DNA of 15,248 nucleotides from Spirosoma fluviale (GCA_945906915.1 CAMDSI010000033.1:1-15248); one strand, 5' to 3'. Numbered from the stretch's first letter, positions 7,550 to 15,183 are shown. The notes: a model not told the origin generated them from the sequence alone. Program-made: numbers and translations.

Positions 7550-8084
7550 CCGGTTTCTCATCGAAGGAGCGTTCTTTTTTAATTGAATCCACAACGGCCA
7601 TACCTTTAGTGACTTTTCCAAAAACCACATATTTTCGATAAAAGCGACTCGCCTGCTCCGTGTCCGTCACAATAAAAAATTCTGTGGGCGACGATGATTG
7701 CAAGGGATTTCCTTCGTCATAACGAGCCATCGCAATCGAACCCCGTACCGGCCTCAATTCATCGATATATTCTGCTGGAACTAAGAAATTCAAGCGATCA
7801 AAGTACTCTCCACCTCCTTGTATTCCTATTTCATACACATTGCGATAGAAATAACGGTCTTCGAAATAACCCATCTTTACCAGGCGAACAAAGTTCACCG
7901 TATGTAGAGGTGTTCTATCATCTAACTCGAGTTCAAAATCACCTAGACGGGTACTTACCTGAATCCGACGCTCCGTGTTTTGCGCTGATTGCGCTTGTAA
8001 TTCCTCCTTTACTTTGGCAGGATCAATGCGCCAATTAGGCTTACATGCAACTAACAAGAAGGGAATCAAAAACAGATAACGCAT
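7509..8084 (-). CDS. Cyclophilin-type peptidyl-prolyl isomerase lipoprotein
   Basis: A 191-residue exported protein. The N-terminus is a short lipoprotein signal with lipobox LVAC (Cys14), so it should be lipid-anchored in the envelope. Residues from about 41 on follow the cyclophilin fold: TRLGDFELELDDRTPLHTVNFVRLVKMGYF, FYRNV (keeping the Arg81 that matches the catalytic Arg of cyclophilins), IQGGGEYF, GSIAMAR, SSPTEFFIV and YVVFGKV. Several sites are altered: FHR is FYR, GGD is GGE, and SQFFI is TEFFI. Activity may therefore be reduced. The only possible start is the ATG at 8084, which abuts the U-tract of the MFS gene's terminator. The last 41 bp overlap the symporter gene convergently. 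Confidence 0.85.
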   Translation of the reverse strand: MRYLFLIPFLLVACKPNWRIDPAKVKEELQAQSAQNTERRIQVSTRLGDFELELDDRTPLHTVNFVRLVKMGYFEDRYFYRNVYEIGIQGGGEYFDRLNFLVPAEYIDELRPVRGSIAMARYDEGNPLQSSSPTEFFIVTDTEQASRFYRKYVVFGKVTKGMAVVDSIKKERSFDEKPVIPVKFSMSVLAP

Positions 8085-8111
8085 AAAAAAAGGGGGCCTT
8101 TCGAGCCCCCT
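8085..8111 (-). terminator. Rho-independent terminator after MFS gene
   Basis: Minus-strand AGGGGGC (8111-8105 read as the complement) and GCCCCCT (8097-8091) enclose the loop TCGAAAG and are followed by seven T residues (8091-8085). It lies 20 nt after the MFS stop. The T-tract is directly followed by the ATG of the cyclophilin lipoprotein. No T-rich stretch follows on the plus strand, so it works for minus-strand transcripts. Confidence 0.85.
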
Positions 8112-8131
8112 AAATTAATTAAAATTCTAGA

Positions 8132-9340
8132 TTATGCGTTTGATGTTTTCTTTCCAAAGAAATAAAGAATCGCAAATGCTACAATTAAGATAGCTGGAAA
8201 TAACAACATATTAGACAATGTTGCTTGGCCTGCCGCTAAATCAGCTACATCACCCGTTAAGCCATTGCTAACTGCCACCACTTTATTTTTATCAATCCAT
8301 CCACCAATAATTGGCTGGAACATAGAAGACGAAAACATCCCGATTCCACCCATAATGGAAAGACCCAAAGCACCTGTTTTAGGCATCGCTTCCGCGACAT
8401 AACCTAACATGTTTGGCCAGAAATAACAAATACCTAAGGCATAGATGAAGGCAGCGAAGTACAAGGTAGTTCCTGACATCGTACTCATCATGTATAATCC
8501 GGCTAATGCAAATACTGCAGAAGCTAATAAAACACCTACTGTATTAATCTTAGCAATAATGGAACCAGCGAAATAACGACCCACGGCCATCAAACCTGTC
8601 ACCAAGGCTAAAATTAACATCGGACTAGCACCCGCTTTTGCTAAAATCGGACCTACCCATTGCTGAGGACCAAATTCTGAAATAGCTGTTAATGCCATAC
8701 AAGCCGCCATAAATAAATACAATGGATTAAGCATAGCCTTAAAACTAACCAAAGTCGAACTAGCATCAGCCTTTGGTTTAGGGAAAGCTTGACCAAAGAA
8801 CAAGACTGCATAAATGGCAGTTGGGATAATAATTACCCAAACTTGTGTTTGCCAAGCCATTCCTGCATCCGTCATGAACTTAGAGATTAAAGAACCTACC
8901 ACAATTCCACCTGGGAACCACATGTGAAAACGATTCAGCTTACTACTCATCTCGTTACCCGTGTAGGCATCAGCAATCATCGGATTACATGCTGCTTCTG
9001 TGCAACCATTTCCTAATCCAATTAAAAGAGTAGAAATTAATAGGGTATTATAGTCAACTGCATAAATGGTCAATAAAATACCAGCAGCATGTGCTACTAA
9101 GGCAATTTGCATAATCAACTTTGGCCCGATGGACGTGTAAAAAACACCCCCCAAGATCATGGAAATAGGAAAGCCTAGAAACCACATTTGATTTATATGA
9201 CCTAATTGTTCATTCGACAAATTTAATTCTAGTCCTAATTGCGGTAAAATACCTGCACGGATACTAAAAGAGAAGGCAGTCGTAATGAGGGCAAAACAGG
9301 ACGCCAAAAATAATCGATTGGCATTAACAGTTTGATTCAT
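8132..9340 (-). CDS. MFS transporter (sugar-type)
   Basis: A 402-residue major facilitator superfamily permease with about 12 hydrophobic segments. It starts with a helix after MNQTVNANRLF and ends with basic residues (FFGKKTSNA) on the cytoplasmic side. Notable motifs are GLGNGCTEAACNPMIADAYTG in the fourth to fifth helix region and NRFHMWFPGGIVVGSLISK. The latter resembles the arrangement seen in fucose/hexose-type (FHS-like) permeases, which I give as a tentative subfamily. It is transcribed divergently from the Gfo/Idh operon, across a 215-nt gap with a shared repeat, so it probably imports that operon's substrate or releases its product. A strong terminator follows. Confidence 0.88.
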   Translation of the reverse strand: MNQTVNANRLFLASCFALITTAFSFSIRAGILPQLGLELNLSNEQLGHINQMWFLGFPISMILGGVFYTSIGPKLIMQIALVAHAAGILLTIYAVDYNTLLISTLLIGLGNGCTEAACNPMIADAYTGNEMSSKLNRFHMWFPGGIVVGSLISKFMTDAGMAWQTQVWVIIIPTAIYAVLFFGQAFPKPKADASSTLVSFKAMLNPLYLFMAACMALTAISEFGPQQWVGPILAKAGASPMLILALVTGLMAVGRYFAGSIIAKINTVGVLLASAVFALAGLYMMSTMSGTTLYFAAFIYALGICYFWPNMLGYVAEAMPKTGALGLSIMGGIGMFSSSMFQPIIGGWIDKNKVVAVSNGLTGDVADLAAGQATLSNMLLFPAILIVAFAILYFFGKKTSNA

Positions 9341-9360
9341 AATTGTTTGGGGTTTAGATA

Positions 9361-9372
9361 ATAGATTTAGAT
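9361..9372 (-). repeat. Candidate operator copy, MFS side
   Basis: The minus strand reads ATCTAAATCTAT, 20 nt before the MFS ATG. It is a perfect 12-bp match to the copy at 9537-9548 on the plus strand. A further ATCTAAA lies a few bases downstream (9352-9358), so this side has a partial tandem repeat. It is a candidate binding site for a shared regulator. Confidence 0.45.
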
Positions 9373-9522
9373 TTGGTTAATCTTTAAAAAATTAAATTCT
9401 TCATTAGAAAAATCGTAACAAAAAAACAAAAAGTTTTTGGGATAATGGCACGCAGAGGCAATTATTTTTGATAAAATTTTAAAAAAAGAGCTATTTAGAG
9501 GCTATAAAACCAAATTTTGCTC

Positions 9523-9530
9523 TATTTTTG
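9523..9530 (+). promoter_or_regulatory. Candidate -7 element of Gfo/Idh operon
   Basis: TATTTTTG matches TANNTTTG exactly and predicts a start point about 20 nt before the ATG at 9556, at the edge of the 12-bp repeat. No TTTG lies at the ideal distance. A second TATTTTTG at 9463-9470 has TTTTTG at 9434-9439, 23 nt upstream, and is an alternative. Confidence 0.5.
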
Positions 9531-9536
9531 TAAGAT

Positions 9537-9548
9537 ATCTAAATCTAT
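9537..9548 (+). repeat. Candidate operator copy, Gfo/Idh side
   Basis: ATCTAAATCTAT on the plus strand, 7 nt before the ATG at 9556 and just after the -7 element. With the copy at 9361-9372 it forms a perfect 12-bp inverted pair, 164 nt apart, one next to each divergent gene. Binding here would block initiation or early elongation of the operon. Confidence 0.45.
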
Positions 9549-9555
9549 AATACTT

Positions 9556-10752
9556 ATGATTCAAGGAGGTTCTGCTACACAGGCAAAATCACGCCAAAGC
9601 AGGAAAATCAGAATGGGAATGATCGGAGGAAGTCAAGAGGCTTTCATCGGTGCAGTTCACCGTCGCGGTTCCCAACTAGACGGAGAAATCGAATTAGTTT
9701 GCGGCGCATTTAGTTCCAGCGCGGAGAAATCTAAAGCCACAGGAAACGCTTTATATCTTCCAGAAAACCGTGTTTACGGATCTTATGAGGAGATGATTCT
9801 GAAAGAAAAAGAATTGCCTGAAGGCGAAAGAATGGATTTCGTTTCCATCGTTACCCCTAACCACGTGCATTTTCCGGCGGCTAAACTGGCCTTAGAAAAT
9901 GGATTCCACGTGGTTTGCGATAAGCCGGCTACGTTGAATTTAGCTGAGGCAAAAGAATTGAAGCAAATCATCTGTAAATCGGGGTTGATTTTTGCTTTGA
10001 CCCATAATTATACGGCCTATCCGATGGTCAAAGAGGCGAAACACCTCGTGGACTCCGGACAATTAGGCGAAATTCGCAAAATCATCGTGGAATATCCTCA
10101 AGGGTGGTTAATCGACTTAGTAGAAGCAACCGGCCAAAAACAAGCCGCTTGGAGAACCGATCCAGCCCGTTGTGGAGCTGCTGGTGCCATCGGCGACATC
10201 GGTACGCACTGCGAGAATTTGATCGAATACATCACGGGATTACATATTAAAGAACTTTGTGCAGATCTAACCATCTTCGTGGAGGGACGCTTATTAGATG
10301 ATGATGGCAATATTTTAATCCATTATGATAATGGAGCTAAAGGTATTTTACATTGCTCTCAAATCTGTAATGGAGAAGAAAATGACTTCAACTTCCGTAT
10401 CTATGGAAGCAAAGCGGGAATTACGTGGCACCAAATGGAGCCGAATACGATGGTCTTTAGGACGCGCGACGACGGAGCGCGGATTATTCGTACGGCCGTA
10501 GGCCAGCTATCTCCTGCCGCTAATGCGCATACGCGTCAGCCTGCTGGACACCCAGAAGGCTACGTAGAGACTTTCGCGAACATTTACCGTAATTTTGCCT
10601 TTGCTTTAAGAGCGAGATGGGAAGGAAAAGCACAAGATCCTTTGTACGATTTCCCTGGAATCGACGAAGGAATTATGGGAATGGCCTTCATCGAAAATGT
10701 GGTGAGATCAGCCCAAGACAATACAAACAAGTGGACAAAATTTGAACTATAA
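9556..10752 (+). CDS. Gfo/Idh/MocA-family oxidoreductase 1
   Basis: A 398-residue NAD(P)-dependent dehydrogenase acting on a sugar or cyclitol hydroxyl. From the ATG, residues 17-30 hold the Rossmann strand and loop (RKIRMGMIGGSQEAF). CDKP at 121-124 supplies the catalytic Lys123 (DKP variant of the usual EKP). GDIGTHCEN (213-221) carries Asp214 and His218, the usual substrate-binding and acid-base pair. An in-frame TTG at 9517 would add 13 residues, but a promoter -7 element lies inside that extension, so ATG 9556 is chosen. It is first in a three-gene operon; the second gene is a paralogue 7 nt downstream. The HCENLIEYITG region is nearly shared with that paralogue. Substrate unknown. Confidence 0.92.
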   Translation: MIQGGSATQAKSRQSRKIRMGMIGGSQEAFIGAVHRRGSQLDGEIELVCGAFSSSAEKSKATGNALYLPENRVYGSYEEMILKEKELPEGERMDFVSIVTPNHVHFPAAKLALENGFHVVCDKPATLNLAEAKELKQIICKSGLIFALTHNYTAYPMVKEAKHLVDSGQLGEIRKIIVEYPQGWLIDLVEATGQKQAAWRTDPARCGAAGAIGDIGTHCENLIEYITGLHIKELCADLTIFVEGRLLDDDGNILIHYDNGAKGILHCSQICNGEENDFNFRIYGSKAGITWHQMEPNTMVFRTRDDGARIIRTAVGQLSPAANAHTRQPAGHPEGYVETFANIYRNFAFALRARWEGKAQDPLYDFPGIDEGIMGMAFIENVVRSAQDNTNKWTKFEL

Positions 10753-10759
10753 TATAACC

Positions 10760-11905
10760 ATGACTAAAATCAAAGTTGGAATCGTAGGAACCGGATTTAT
10801 CGGACCCGCTCATATCGAGGCTTTACGCCGTTTACCTAATATTGATGTCGCTGCACTTTGCGAGGTGACTATCGAACTAGCTGAGGCGAAAGCGAAGCAA
10901 TTAGGCATCGGCCGTTGGTATACCTTCGAAGACCTATTAAAACAAGACGACATTCAGTGCGTGCATATTTGCACGCCTAACTTCTTACATTATTCACAGT
11001 CGAAAGCGGCTTTATTAGCTGGAAAACATGTGGTGTGTGAGAAACCGTTAGCAAAAGACTTACACGAAGCAGAGGAATTAGTCGCATTAGCAGCTAAAAC
11101 TGGCTTAGTGAATGCCGTTCACTTCAATCTGCGCTACTATCCTCTCGTACGTCAAATGAAGACGATGCGCGAGAAAGGTGATTTAGGCGAAATTTATTCG
11201 ATCATCGGTAGTTATTTACAAGACTGGTTATTCTACAATACGGATTATAACTGGCGTTTAGAGCCGGACAAATCGGGGGATTCACGTGCCATCGCAGATA
11301 TCGGATCTCACCTATTAGATATTATTGAATACATCACTGGTTTGAAAACGGTCGAAGTAATGGCTGATTTTAATACGGTTCACAAAGTGCGTAAGAAGCC
11401 TTTGAAGCCCGTAGAGACTTATTCAGGCAAAATGTTGCAACCAGAAGATTACGCAGATGTGCTAATTAACACGGAAGACCACGCGAACGTTTTATTACGT
11501 TTTGACAATGGAAACCGTGGTTCTGTAACAGTATCACAAGTTTCAGCAGGTCGTAAGAACCAATTGAAATTAGAGATTTCAGGATCCAAAAAGACATTTG
11601 CATTTAACTCGGAGTCCCCGAACGAAATGTGGATCGGTAACCGTGATCAAGCAAACCAAGTTTTGATGCGTGATCCATCTTTAGCTTATCCAGAGGCAAC
11701 TGCCTTAATGACCTTCCCTGGAGGACATAACGAAGGCTTCTCTGATACTTCGAAGCAATTATTCAAAGAGGTGTATGCAGCTGTAGAAGCTGGTAAGCAA
11801 CCAGAGAATCCAATGTACCCTACTTTTGCGGATGGATACCGAGAGTTATTAATTTGCGAGCGCATTTTAGATTCAACAAGGTCTCAAAAATGGGTTAAAA
11901 TCTAA
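10760..11905 (+). CDS. Gfo/Idh/MocA-family oxidoreductase 2
   Basis: A 381-residue NAD(P)-dependent dehydrogenase with the canonical GTGFIG nucleotide loop at 10-15, CEKP at 93-96 (catalytic Lys95) and ADIGSHLLD at 179-187 (Asp180, His184). An in-frame TTG at 10742 lies inside the upstream gene, so the ATG 7 nt after that gene's stop is preferred. It shares YLQDWL and DIIEYITGL with the first dehydrogenase (QGWL, LIEYITGL), indicating duplication and divergence of function rather than redundancy. Two dehydrogenases in one operon suit an oxidise-then-reduce scheme, or oxidation of two different positions. The 3' neighbour starts 13 nt downstream. Confidence 0.93.
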   Translation: MTKIKVGIVGTGFIGPAHIEALRRLPNIDVAALCEVTIELAEAKAKQLGIGRWYTFEDLLKQDDIQCVHICTPNFLHYSQSKAALLAGKHVVCEKPLAKDLHEAEELVALAAKTGLVNAVHFNLRYYPLVRQMKTMREKGDLGEIYSIIGSYLQDWLFYNTDYNWRLEPDKSGDSRAIADIGSHLLDIIEYITGLKTVEVMADFNTVHKVRKKPLKPVETYSGKMLQPEDYADVLINTEDHANVLLRFDNGNRGSVTVSQVSAGRKNQLKLEISGSKKTFAFNSESPNEMWIGNRDQANQVLMRDPSLAYPEATALMTFPGGHNEGFSDTSKQLFKEVYAAVEAGKQPENPMYPTFADGYRELLICERILDSTRSQKWVKI

Positions 11906-11918
11906 ACCTTTAAAAAAT

Positions 11919-12971
11919 ATGAAAACGATTCAAGGGCCAGCGATATTTTTGGCACAATTTATGGGCGACGAAGCCCCTTTTAATTCTTTAGACAGCATCA
12001 CGACTTGGGTAGCCTCTTTAGGTTACAAAGGAGTTCAAATTCCGTCTTGGGATTCCCGCTGCATTGACTTGCAGAAAGCGGCAGAATCTAAGACCTATTG
12101 CGATGAAATCGTAGGAATGTTAGCTGCTAAAGGCTTACAAATCACCGAATTATCCACTCACCTTCAAGGTCAATTAGTGGCTGTTAACCCAGCTTATGAC
12201 CTTGGTTTCGATGCATTCGCTCCAGATTCCGTTAAAGGAAATCCCAAAGCACGCACCGAATGGGCTATCCAACAATTAAAATATGCTGCCAAAGCATCTC
12301 AAAACCTTGGTTTAAATGCCCACGTCACGTTCTCTGGCGCTTTGATGTGGCACACGGTTTATCCTTGGCCACAACGTCCAGCTGGATTAGTGGAGCAAGG
12401 TTTTAAAGAATTAGGTCGCCGTTGGTTACCCATCCTAAATACGTTTGATGATTGTGGCGTGGATTTATGCTACGAGATTCACCCAGGCGAAGATTTGCAC
12501 GATGGAGTGACGTTCGAGATGTTCTTAGACGAAGTAAAAGGCCATAAACGCGCGAATATATTGTACGATCCATCGCACTTTGTGTTACAAGCTTTGGACT
12601 ACAAACAATACATCGACTTCTACCACGAGCGCATCAAGATGTTCCACGTAAAAGACGCCGAGTTCAACCCAACGGGAAAACAAGGGGTTTACGGTGGCTA
12701 CCAATCTTGGATTAACCGCGCAGGCCGTTTCCGCTCTTTAGGCGACGGACAAGTAGATTTCAAAAGCATCTTCTCTAAATTAACCCAATACGGATACGAC
12801 GGATGGGCAGTTTTAGAATGGGAATGCTGCATTAAAGATCCAGTTCAAGGAGCTACGGAAGGAGCACCATTTATCTCTAGCCACATCATCAAGGCAACTG
12901 AAAAGGTCTTCGATGATTTTGCTGGAACCGGAGCTGACGAAGAGTTTAATAAGAAGATTTTAGGTCTATAA
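11919..12971 (+). CDS. Xylose-isomerase-like TIM-barrel sugar isomerase/epimerase
   Basis: A 350-residue protein of the AP-endonuclease-2/xylose-isomerase-like TIM-barrel superfamily, as annotated in IolE, IolI and YcjR relatives. Likely divalent-metal ligands are visible on the expected strands: Glu186 in CYEIHPGE, Asp217 and His220 in LYDPSH, His243 in FHVKDAEF, and Glu300 or Glu302 in VLEWE. The active site therefore looks intact. A Gly/Arg-rich segment (GVYGGYQSWINRAGRFRSLGDGQVD, 256-280) precedes the last strands, typical of the sugar epimerase branch. There is no signal peptide. It closes the dehydrogenase operon and is followed directly by a strong terminator. It most likely isomerises or epimerises a keto intermediate made by the upstream enzymes; a cleavage role is possible. 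Confidence 0.88.
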   Translation: MKTIQGPAIFLAQFMGDEAPFNSLDSITTWVASLGYKGVQIPSWDSRCIDLQKAAESKTYCDEIVGMLAAKGLQITELSTHLQGQLVAVNPAYDLGFDAFAPDSVKGNPKARTEWAIQQLKYAAKASQNLGLNAHVTFSGALMWHTVYPWPQRPAGLVEQGFKELGRRWLPILNTFDDCGVDLCYEIHPGEDLHDGVTFEMFLDEVKGHKRANILYDPSHFVLQALDYKQYIDFYHERIKMFHVKDAEFNPTGKQGVYGGYQSWINRAGRFRSLGDGQVDFKSIFSKLTQYGYDGWAVLEWECCIKDPVQGATEGAPFISSHIIKATEKVFDDFAGTGADEEFNKKILGL

Positions 12972-12973
12972 GT

Positions 12974-13005
12974 AAAAAGCCCCTGACGAGTCAGGGGCTT
13001 TTTTT
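12974..13005. terminator. Bidirectional Rho-independent terminator
   Basis: A perfect stem AAAAAGCCCCTGA / TCAGGGGCTTTTT (12974-12986 and 12991-13003) with loop CGAG. Seven T residues on the plus strand serve the Gfo/Idh operon, and five on the minus strand serve the DoxX-like gene, whose stop is 3 nt away. Confidence 0.92.
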
Positions 13006-13007
13006 CT

Positions 13008-13436
13008 TTATTCTTTCTCCCAGAATATATAAACAAACCAAGCGGCAGATAACAAGACCACATTCTTGATAATGTATTGGCCTGTTAATGTTAAGTTGAA
13101 AAAGGATTGCCAGGTTTCGTTTGGCAAAATTAGGATAGGCATAAATGTCGTAAACATGTGAACGATCATTAGCCCAAAAGCTAATTTAGTTAACCGAGGG
13201 GATAACCAAACAAATCCAATCAGACACTCCCCTATTCCTAAAATCAACAAAAAAGTCTGAATCCCCATCATGGGTTCGAGCGTCAGATTAAAAAGCTTCG
13301 TTACTAATCCCTCTGCCGGTGAAGTGCCTATCACTTTCAAGAATCCAAACCAAATATACACCACCGCGATCATCGCACGATTTAACCAAGCAGCTGTTAC
13401 TAAGGCTTGCAGGCGTGTTTTGCTAATAGTTACCAT
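13008..13436 (-). CDS. DoxX-like integral membrane protein
   Basis: A 142-residue protein with four hydrophobic segments (about 18-36, 55-77, 82-104 and 118-138) and a short cytoplasmic tail WEKE. Features shared with the DoxX/YkgB-type families are FGFLKVIGTSPAEGLV after the first helix, GECLIGFVWL in the second, and LTGQYIIKNVVLLSA before the last. DoxX-type proteins are often linked to quinone or redox functions, but no specific activity can be read here. It sits 44 nt downstream of the outer-membrane barrel gene on the same strand and may be co-transcribed. Only three residues after ATG 13436 would be removed by any nearby alternative, so the start is sound. Confidence 0.75.
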   Translation of the reverse strand: MVTISKTRLQALVTAAWLNRAMIAVVYIWFGFLKVIGTSPAEGLVTKLFNLTLEPMMGIQTFLLILGIGECLIGFVWLSPRLTKLAFGLMIVHMFTTFMPILILPNETWQSFFNLTLTGQYIIKNVVLLSAAWFVYIFWEKE

Positions 13437-13480
13437 AGCGTAAAAGTATTTAAAGTCGTGAAATCAAAAAATGACATTTA

Positions 13481-14581
13481 TCAGAAACGATGCGTCACTG
13501 TCGCAGAAATAAAATAGTCCGCAAAAGCCGCATCCCCATGTTTATTATTCACCCAGTCACTTGCACTCTTGATACGATTACGCTGTGTCGCGATAGGCAA
13601 AGAAACGAAAAATGTATTTTTAGCTGTTGAATAACTGATACCTGGCTCGATCGAAAAGATATAGCCTGGACGGCGGAAACCGTCTGAATCTCCAATTAAA
13701 TCATAGGCTGGAACACCTTCGATTCGTGCACCTAGCGTAGCACCGATACCAGCTTTAGGAGCCAAAGCATAATTCAATCCTACACGTCCTGCGTATTGAT
13801 CTGCCACCGACATATAACGTACTATTTCATCCGTCACTACTTTATCCGGCGCTACGTTTGCAGCATCATTCACATTCTTCGGATTGGACATATAGAAAGC
13901 GTTATAGTACAAGGACGTACGGCTAAATAATTGCTGGTAACCTTGGAATTCTAAGTTAATGCCTACACCGCCATCACCTAATTGAATCGATTGATCTACT
14001 GGTTTATCGATCGTATAATCCGATCCATCGCTTGCTCTTCTATGGAATTTATCCATTGCTTTCCAGTCGCCAGTAGGCAATTTCAATCCAAGTCCAACAG
14101 ATAAATTTCCTTTCATGTGTTTCAAAGGATCTAATAACCAATAAGACGCTGTTAAACGAGCATCACCGATACCGTTTGCCATCGTTCCGAAACGCTTTTG
14201 CGCTGGATTCACGGTAACCGCGTTACCATAATGCTCATAAAGTGAGGTACGGTAATTAAAATTCAAAGGTAGATTAACCGCTACAGAAAAACGATCCGTC
14301 ACTGAATAGGTAACCCCTAAATCAAAACTTTGGGAATCATTAATCACATTTGTACCTGCTGCTTCACGCTGTGGCTGGTAATCTGCACCTACGTAATGCT
14401 TATACGAATGAAGATTTCTGAAACCTAAAGAAACTTGCCATTGCCCTGGATGCATCATCGAATTCGAGTTTGCACCAGTTCCTACTGAGCAGCTCATATG
14501 ACGAACCGCTACACAACCTTGACCAAAAGAACTAGACGTAAATAGTATTAAAAATATGAGTGATAATAGTAAATTTTTCAT
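13481..14581 (-). CDS. Outer-membrane beta-barrel protein, unknown substrate
   Basis: A 366-residue exported protein. Residues 1-20 are a signal peptide (MKN, hydrophobic run, SSSFG). The mature part has many alternating strands (GQWQVSLGFRNL, SFDLGVTYSVTDRFSVAVNLPL, LSVGLGLKLPTG, GRVGLNYALAPKAGIGATLGARIEG) and ends ISATVTHRF, with a terminal aromatic residue as in outer-membrane barrels. The style resembles the transporter-like barrels annotated as phenol-degradation meta-pathway or DUF3187 types; I do not claim one. Just after the signal peptide is CVAVRHMSC, with Cys23, His28, Met29 and Cys31, followed by SMMHPG. This could be a disulfide or a metal-binding patch. It lies between the DoxX-like gene and an exported protein, in the same direction. 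Confidence 0.75.
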   Translation of the reverse strand: MKNLLLSLIFLILFTSSSFGQGCVAVRHMSCSVGTGANSNSMMHPGQWQVSLGFRNLHSYKHYVGADYQPQREAAGTNVINDSQSFDLGVTYSVTDRFSVAVNLPLNFNYRTSLYEHYGNAVTVNPAQKRFGTMANGIGDARLTASYWLLDPLKHMKGNLSVGLGLKLPTGDWKAMDKFHRRASDGSDYTIDKPVDQSIQLGDGGVGINLEFQGYQQLFSRTSLYYNAFYMSNPKNVNDAANVAPDKVVTDEIVRYMSVADQYAGRVGLNYALAPKAGIGATLGARIEGVPAYDLIGDSDGFRRPGYIFSIEPGISYSTAKNTFFVSLPIATQRNRIKSASDWVNNKHGDAAFADYFISATVTHRF

Positions 14582-14657
14582 TTTGCTTAATTTTTTAAAT
14601 AATATACAATCTCCCGGGACGTATTTGTCCTAGGATAAAAAGGGAATCAAAGAAAAA

Positions 14658-15176
14658 TTAAGCTTGCCGTGGCGGCGAGAAAAGAGTAGACGAGATGTCT
14701 TGGGTAGATAAAATAGGGTGAGTGGGAGCCGCAATCGAGACTGGCCATTCGATAATATAAAATACCCAGCCAGACGACTGAGCACAATATTCTTTTACTA
14801 GGGTATTAATTAATTTCGATTTAGCTGGGGTAGAACCCGGCTCATCCGTTAAATGCTCATTCACTTGCTGTGCTAAATCGAAGAAATTTTCGCGGGCATT
14901 TCGGTCTTTAACCATGACCGTTACTAAGGTGTCATTTTCCACCTTGCGCTCTTTCATTTCGTAGAATTCATCGCCCTGACGAACGGAACCCTCTACTTCT
15001 TCTGAAGAAACCCAATCCGTTTGGTAAGGTAAATTAATAGGAATTTTAACGACTACCGTTTCTTCCGTCGCTGGATCGATAGCCACTGTATTGCCTTCCG
15101 ATAAATACTGCAATGCAAATCCACCTGCTTGGTAAAGCAGAATTCCGAATAGCATTATGGCAAGTATTTTTTTCAT
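14658..15176 (-). CDS. Exported protein of unknown function
   Basis: A 172-residue protein. The first 25 residues (MKKILAIMLFGILLYQAGGF) form a signal peptide or anchor. The rest is soluble and rich in charged residues. The middle (about 44-95) reads as beta-type sequence: VVVKIPINLPYQTDW, then GDEFYEMKERKVENDTLVTVMV. The C-terminus is low in charge and Pro/Ser-rich. It recalls small periplasmic proteins found beside barrels or metal-related genes in Bacteroidota, but I cannot name the family. It precedes the barrel gene by 76 nt on the same strand. The start ATG at 15176 has a TANNTTTG element ending 7 nt upstream, so its own transcript could be nearly leaderless. Confidence 0.7.
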   Translation of the reverse strand: MKKILAIMLFGILLYQAGGFALQYLSEGNTVAIDPATEETVVVKIPINLPYQTDWVSSEEVEGSVRQGDEFYEMKERKVENDTLVTVMVKDRNARENFFDLAQQVNEHLTDEPGSTPAKSKLINTLVKEYCAQSSGWVFYIIEWPVSIAAPTHPILSTQDISSTLFSPPRQA

Positions 15177-15183
15177 TCAAAGG

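Noticed and set aside
7694..8038. Plus-strand 114-codon frame inside the cyclophilin gene
   Set aside because: Antisense shadow of a gene with recognisable cyclophilin motifs and a lipobox.
9517..9555. TTG-initiated 13-residue extension of the first Gfo/Idh protein
   Set aside because: It contains a TANNTTTG promoter element and the 12-bp repeat, and adds nothing the family needs.
14610..14640. Short inverted repeat GGGAC / GTCCT between the exported protein and the barrel gene
   Set aside because: Five pairs with one wobble and no T-tract; no better than chance.
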